Below, piece after piece: positions 6,103 through 8,450 of a stretch of 8,450 nucleotides of DNA. Below the pieces are notes generated by a model. The model was not told the origin of the DNA. It saw nothing but the letters and a program-made list of their open reading frames with translations, and did no database searches. Both the position numbers and the translations under genes were made by a program. Source of the stretch: an uncultured Candidatus Saccharibacteria bacterium (lineage in GTDB: Bacteria > Patescibacteriota > Saccharimonadia > Saccharimonadales > Saccharimonadaceae); assembly GCA_938038145.1 (NCBI GenBank), contig CALHQU010000039.1, forward strand, positions 1 through 8,450, read 5' to 3'. How positions within the stretch are numbered: the first letter of the stretch is position 1; each line of letters opens with the position of its first letter.

Positions 6103-7533
6103 TTTCCATGTCCAAACGCTGCCGCTTGGCGTATCACGAACGGCAACGCCAGCCTGAAGAAGTTCATCGCGAATTCTGTCGGATTCTTCCCAATTTTTCT
6201 CTGCACGCGCTTGACGTCGCTGAATAATCAACCTCTTCAAATCATCAGTAATATCAGGCGTGGATTCGGCCAAGTCTATCCCTAAAATCTCGTCGATCTC
6301 ATCAATAAATTGCACCAAACTTTGCCGATGAATCTTATCAAGTGGCGTATGATCCAACTTTGAAAATACTTCATCAATCAACGCCAGTGCGCCTGGAGTA
6401 TCCAAATCGTCGTTCAATTTCTCGACCAATGCCTGACGTCCCGCTAGCAACGAAACCGAATCGTCCTGCTCGTCCTTATCGTCGTCATCTTCCAGCGTAT
6501 CGTGAGTCTGATGTCTCAGAGCTGCGTATTCACGCCAATGATTCAATCGCGCCTGCGCTGCTTCCAGGATTTCCCAAGTAAAATTGCCCTCCGTCTGATA
6601 ATGTTTACTGAGAATCGCCAGCTTAAACGCCATCGGACTAAAGCCTCGCGAAATAATATCTTCCAGCGTAATAATATTCCCCAGAGATTTACTCATTTTT
6701 CGGCCGTCAACTTTTATGTGATTATTATGTAGCCAAATTTGAGAAAATTGTTTTCCAGTCAGACTTTCGCTCTGGGCAATTTCATTCGTGTGATGAACTG
6801 GAATATGATCAATCCCGCCCGCGTGAATATCGATGGAGTCGCCGAGTGTTTCACGGGCAATTGTCGAACATTCCAGATGCCAGCCAGGAAAACCGACTCC
6901 CCACGGACTATCCCACTCCATATCGCGCTTGGAGTCTTTTGGCGAAAACTTCCACACGGCGAAGTCGGTAATATTGCGCTTTCCCTCAACGCTCACTCTG
7001 GCGCCAGCTTCCAGACCAGCCACGTCCAGTCGTGCCAATTTTCCGTAATCCTTCAAAAGTGACGTGTCAAAATACATGCCGTCGCCGTCGATTTTATATA
7101 AAAATCCTTTTTCGTCCAGCCCTTTTGCGAAGTCAATCTGCTGCTGAATATAATCCGTCGCCCGCACCAAATAGTCAGGTTTTATCAATTTCAGCACGTC
7201 GTAAGCCTCGTGATTGGCTATGGAAATATATCTTTCTGCCACATTCCAGGCAGTCTTCCCCTCGCGGCGCGCACCTTTTTCCATTTTGTCCTCGCCGTTA
7301 TCGTCATCACTTGTCAAATGTCCAACGTCGGTGATGTTTTGCGTTCGAATAACGGGAATATCTTGCCAGCGCAACAATCGTACCAACACGTCCCAGTAAA
7401 TATAGCCAACCCAGTTGCCGATATGTGGTTGCGAATAAACTGTTAGTCCACAGGTGTAAAATTTGACCGTTTCTCCGTCAAGCGGCGTCAGTTCATCTTT
7501 TCGTCTAGTGAGCGTGTTGTAGAGTTTTATCAT
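6100..7533 (-). CDS. cysS: Cysteinyl-tRNA synthetase
   Basis: The 477-residue class I synthetase charges tRNA-Cys with cysteine in the cytoplasm. The ATP-binding HIGH motif is HIGN (37-40) in VYSQPHIGNWVGY, and KMSKS lies at 279-283. Zinc ligands that select cysteine are all present: Cys28 (FYTCGLTVY), Cys222 (WHLECSTIA), His247 and Glu251 (VHHTNE). The C-terminal helical region ends in the usual RAEKNWEESDRIRDELLQAG and GSVWTWK. Length is normal for the family. An unusually acidic patch (about 343-356, EDDDDKDEQDD) sits in the linker after the catalytic core. The start at 7533 is the only good one and has a promoter right against it with no Shine-Dalgarno sequence. The gene is a single transcription unit ending in the shared terminator. 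Confidence 0.97.
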   Translation of the reverse strand: MIKLYNTLTRRKDELTPLDGETVKFYTCGLTVYSQPHIGNWVGYIYWDVLVRLLRWQDIPVIRTQNITDVGHLTSDDDNGEDKMEKGARREGKTAWNVAERYISIANHEAYDVLKLIKPDYLVRATDYIQQQIDFAKGLDEKGFLYKIDGDGMYFDTSLLKDYGKLARLDVAGLEAGARVSVEGKRNITDFAVWKFSPKDSKRDMEWDSPWGVGFPGWHLECSTIARETLGDSIDIHAGGIDHIPVHHTNEIAQSESLTGKQFSQIWLHNNHIKVDGRKMSKSLGNIITLEDIISRGFSPMAFKLAILSKHYQTEGNFTWEILEAAQARLNHWREYAALRHQTHDTLEDDDDKDEQDDSVSLLAGRQALVEKLNDDLDTPGALALIDEVFSKLDHTPLDKIHRQSLVQFIDEIDEILGIDLAESTPDITDDLKRLIIQRRQARAEKNWEESDRIRDELLQAGVAVRDTPSGSVWTWK

Positions 7534-7540
7534 TAGTTCT

Positions 7541-7569
7541 ATTGTACGTTACTCTGGTCAGTTTTTCAA
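7541..7569 (-). promoter_or_regulatory. Promoter of cysS, leaderless
   Basis: On the minus strand TTGAAA (7569-7564), a 17-base spacer and TACAAT (7546-7541) form a near-consensus sigma-70 promoter with 5 of 6 matches in each box. The -10 box is 7 bases from the ATG at 7533, so transcription should start on or next to the start codon. The -35 begins only 7 bases after the terminator repeat at 7577. Confidence 0.8.
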
Positions 7570-7576
7570 AATTGAC

Positions 7577-7612
7577 ATAAAAAACAGCCCCAGTTGGGAC
7601 TTAATAATTTCC
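7577..7612. repeat. Direct repeat copy 1, containing an intrinsic terminator
   Basis: The first 26 bases (7577-7602) are identical to 8416-8441; the next bases differ by one A/G change and one extra T. On the minus strand the core is AGTCCC (7601-7596), loop AACT, GGGGCT (7591-7586), then G and six Ts: an intrinsic terminator for the unknown gene ending at 7670. The identity extends about 10 bases beyond the stem, so the copies share ancestry and not just hairpin shape. Confidence 0.85.
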
Positions 7613-7616
7613 AAGG

Positions 7617-7661
7617 AATAGCGCAAGCAGCCTTTATAAAAAAGAACAACTTGTCGCTATT
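7617..7661 (-). promoter_or_regulatory. Hairpin in the 3' untranslated region of the unknown gene
   Basis: AATAGCGCAAG (7617-7627) pairs with CTTG-T-CGCTATT (7650-7661): 11 base pairs with one bulged T and a loop of 22 bases. It begins 8 bases after the stop codon at 7670 and has no T tract of its own, because the real terminator is the repeat at 7577-7602. It may protect the 3' end of the message. Confidence 0.5.
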
Positions 7662-7669
7662 GTGTGAGC

Positions 7670-8197
7670 TCAGTCGTCGTTTGCCGTCTTTAGGCAGGCG
7701 ATTTCGGAGTCTTGCGCCGTCAACATATAGCTGGAATAAATAAGCGCATGACGCGACACAGGCCTAGTGTATTCAATGAGATAAAGAGGAACTTTGCTGG
7801 GAGGGCGTTCCTCTCTCAATAGTTTATTCTCAGCGTCGGTAATGAGCGAATGAAGTTCCACAGTGAGGTCGTGACAGCACCTATATGTTACTGCAGACAA
7901 GTTCCTTGTGGAAACTCGCACCTGTTCTTCTGGATAGCGCTGATGGGCTGCAATAGTGAAAGCATATTGATCAATGCGATCCAATATACCTCGCAAGTCC
8001 TCTAGTCTGGCCTGACCGTAGGCGTTCCTAAATTCTTTGATTAACTTCTTCCGACCATAAATAATGTCCTTAAGTAGCTCCCAAACGTATTTATCCACGT
8101 GGATCGTAACAGTAACTACGACCGGCTTCACGAATGAAGTGTCAGCAAGCTGGATCTCTCCCCTGCACTTACCTGTTCGAGCATCGATGAGTTCCAT
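7670..8197 (-). CDS. Protein of unknown function, accessory unit
   Basis: I do not recognise this 175-residue protein. It has no signal peptide or membrane segment. A beta-rich stretch (residues 24-34, KPVVVTVTIHV) is followed by mostly helical, charged sequence. Four cysteines occur (11, 107, 108, 168), with a CCHD group at 107-110. The start is well supported: AGAGAGG lies 7 bases upstream and an in-frame TAA 12 codons before the ATG excludes extension. Codon use differs from the neighbours, with five AGG arginine codons and frequent AAG, GAG and CTC, which suggests horizontal transfer. The gene has its own promoter, a long structured leader, a 3' hairpin and a terminator, and lies between two copies of a direct repeat. 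It is likely a real, independently regulated accessory gene; any function is open. Confidence 0.75.
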   Translation of the reverse strand: MELIDARTGKCRGEIQLADTSFVKPVVVTVTIHVDKYVWELLKDIIYGRKKLIKEFRNAYGQARLEDLRGILDRIDQYAFTIAAHQRYPEEQVRVSTRNLSAVTYRCCHDLTVELHSLITDAENKLLREERPPSKVPLYLIEYTRPVSRHALIYSSYMLTAQDSEIACLKTANDD

Positions 8198-8204
8198 CGT
8201 TCTA

Positions 8205-8211
8205 CCTCTCT
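8205..8211 (-). promoter_or_regulatory. Ribosome-binding site of the unknown gene
   Basis: The minus strand reads AGAGAGG, 7 bases before the ATG at 8197. A GGGATGAG segment (8220-8213), able to pair with CTCATCC further upstream in the leader, ends 1 base before this site. Confidence 0.7.
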
Positions 8212-8212
8212 T

Positions 8213-8353
8213 CTCATCCCCACGTGAATGTGGTTAAGCGTTGTTCTTTTCAACACAGGATGAGATTCCATTCCTCTTTATATTTTCTCCTCAAAAAAGG
8301 AATAAAACCTCATCCCGTGCTAGGCTGCTTGTCAAGGTTCGCTTTCGGACAAG
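8213..8353 (-). promoter_or_regulatory. Long structured 5' leader of the unknown gene, candidate cis-regulatory RNA
   Basis: The predicted transcript starts near 8376, giving a leader of about 180 bases. In transcript order, CTTGTC (8353-8348) pairs with GACAAG (8333-8328). Next, TAGCACGGGATGAG (8322-8309) pairs with CTCATCCTGTGTTG (8264-8251) over 14 pairs including G-U pairs. Nested inside, ATTCCTTTTT (8303-8294) pairs with AAAGAGGAAT (8279-8270). A competing hairpin GTGTTG/CAACGC (8256-8251 with 8243-8238) reuses part of the large stem. A second GGGATGAG copy (8220-8213) could pair with the same CTCATCC and would place a helix against the ribosome-binding site. No known riboswitch class is recognised. 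Confidence 0.5.
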
Positions 8354-8382
8354 GATTTACTCGTCAACAAAAGCTGTATTCA

Positions 8383-8411
8383 TTTATATCACACTTGCGT
8401 AAAAAAGTCAA
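8383..8411 (-). promoter_or_regulatory. Strong promoter of the unknown gene
   Basis: On the minus strand TTGACT (8411-8406), a spacer of exactly 17 bases and TATAAA (8388-8383), with a TGA extension before the -10, make the best promoter match in the window. The -35 begins 5 bases after the end of the terminator in repeat copy 2. Confidence 0.8.
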
Positions 8412-8415
8412 TAGA

Positions 8416-8450
8416 ATAAAAAACAGCCCCAGTTGGGACTTGATAATTCC
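8416..8450. repeat. Direct repeat copy 2, containing an intrinsic terminator (reaches the window edge)
   Basis: This is the second copy of the repeat at 7577-7612, starting 839 bases later and in the same orientation. It carries the same minus-strand terminator: stem AGTCCC/GGGGCT (8440-8435 with 8430-8425), loop AACT, then G and six Ts. Presumably it ends the transcript of a minus-strand gene lying beyond the window. The repeat may continue past 8450. Confidence 0.85.

Noticed and set aside
8128..8271. Short minus-strand open frame (about 47 codons) in the leader of the unknown gene, overlapping its start in another frame
   Set aside because: Its GAGGA sequence is only 1 base from the ATG and an upstream GAGGAG is too far; the start lies inside a stable stem. 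A leader peptide is possible but unsupported.
8270..8303. Inner leader hairpin as an intrinsic terminator
   Set aside because: The T run lies within the 5' arm of the stem rather than after the hairpin, so it would not terminate minus-strand transcription.
7577..8450. Type III toxin-antitoxin system (RNA antitoxin leader plus a protein of about 170 residues)
   Set aside because: The promoter-leader-gene layout is similar, but the leader has no tandem repeats of 30-40 bases, no terminator between leader and gene was seen, and the protein shows no ToxN-like features.
7577..8450. Insertion sequence or transposon
   Set aside because: No transposase, no terminal inverted repeats; the flanking repeats are direct and contain a working terminator.

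Overview
The window looks like a compact bacterial chromosome segment, moderately AT-rich, with short intergenic gaps, TGA used as a stop codon, a TrmA/RlmD-like RNA methyltransferase without the usual iron-sulfur cysteines, and several genes whose promoter sits directly against the start codon. This fits a reduced-genome Patescibacteria/CPR lineage such as Saccharibacteria. That placement is an inference from gene content and style; no marker here is diagnostic, and a low-GC Gram-positive is the main alternative.

Layout. 1-444 (minus) is the 5' part of an RNA methyltransferase gene. A divergent tRNA-Gln(UUG) follows at 518-592 with its own promoter and terminator. It converges on a minus-strand block: a GreA/GreB-like factor (736-1194), a sensor histidine kinase (1271-2221) and an OmpR-family response regulator (2218-2886). 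The regulator and kinase overlap by 4 bases and form a two-component operon. From the same short intergenic region (2887-2949) a plus-strand operon departs: an ABC ATPase (2950-3699), an ABC-2/NatB-like permease (3692-4924) and an AI-2E/PerM-family membrane protein (4927-6060). A hairpin at 6079-6102 ends this operon and the convergent cysS gene (6100-7533, minus); the cysS stop codon lies inside the stem.

The right end (7577-8450) differs. A 175-residue protein of unknown function (7670-8197, minus) has its own near-consensus promoter, a leader of about 180 bases with competing hairpins, a 3' hairpin and an intrinsic terminator. The terminator at 7577-7602 and another at 8416-8441 belong to two nearly identical direct repeats, so the gene forms a self-contained unit of about 839 bases between repeat copies, just upstream of cysS. 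Its codon use differs from its neighbours. This is the most interesting part of the window.

How the genes work together: the two-component system probably senses membrane or ionic stress and is a good candidate to control the divergent exporter operon. The tRNA, methyltransferase, Gre-like factor and CysRS are translation or transcription housekeeping.
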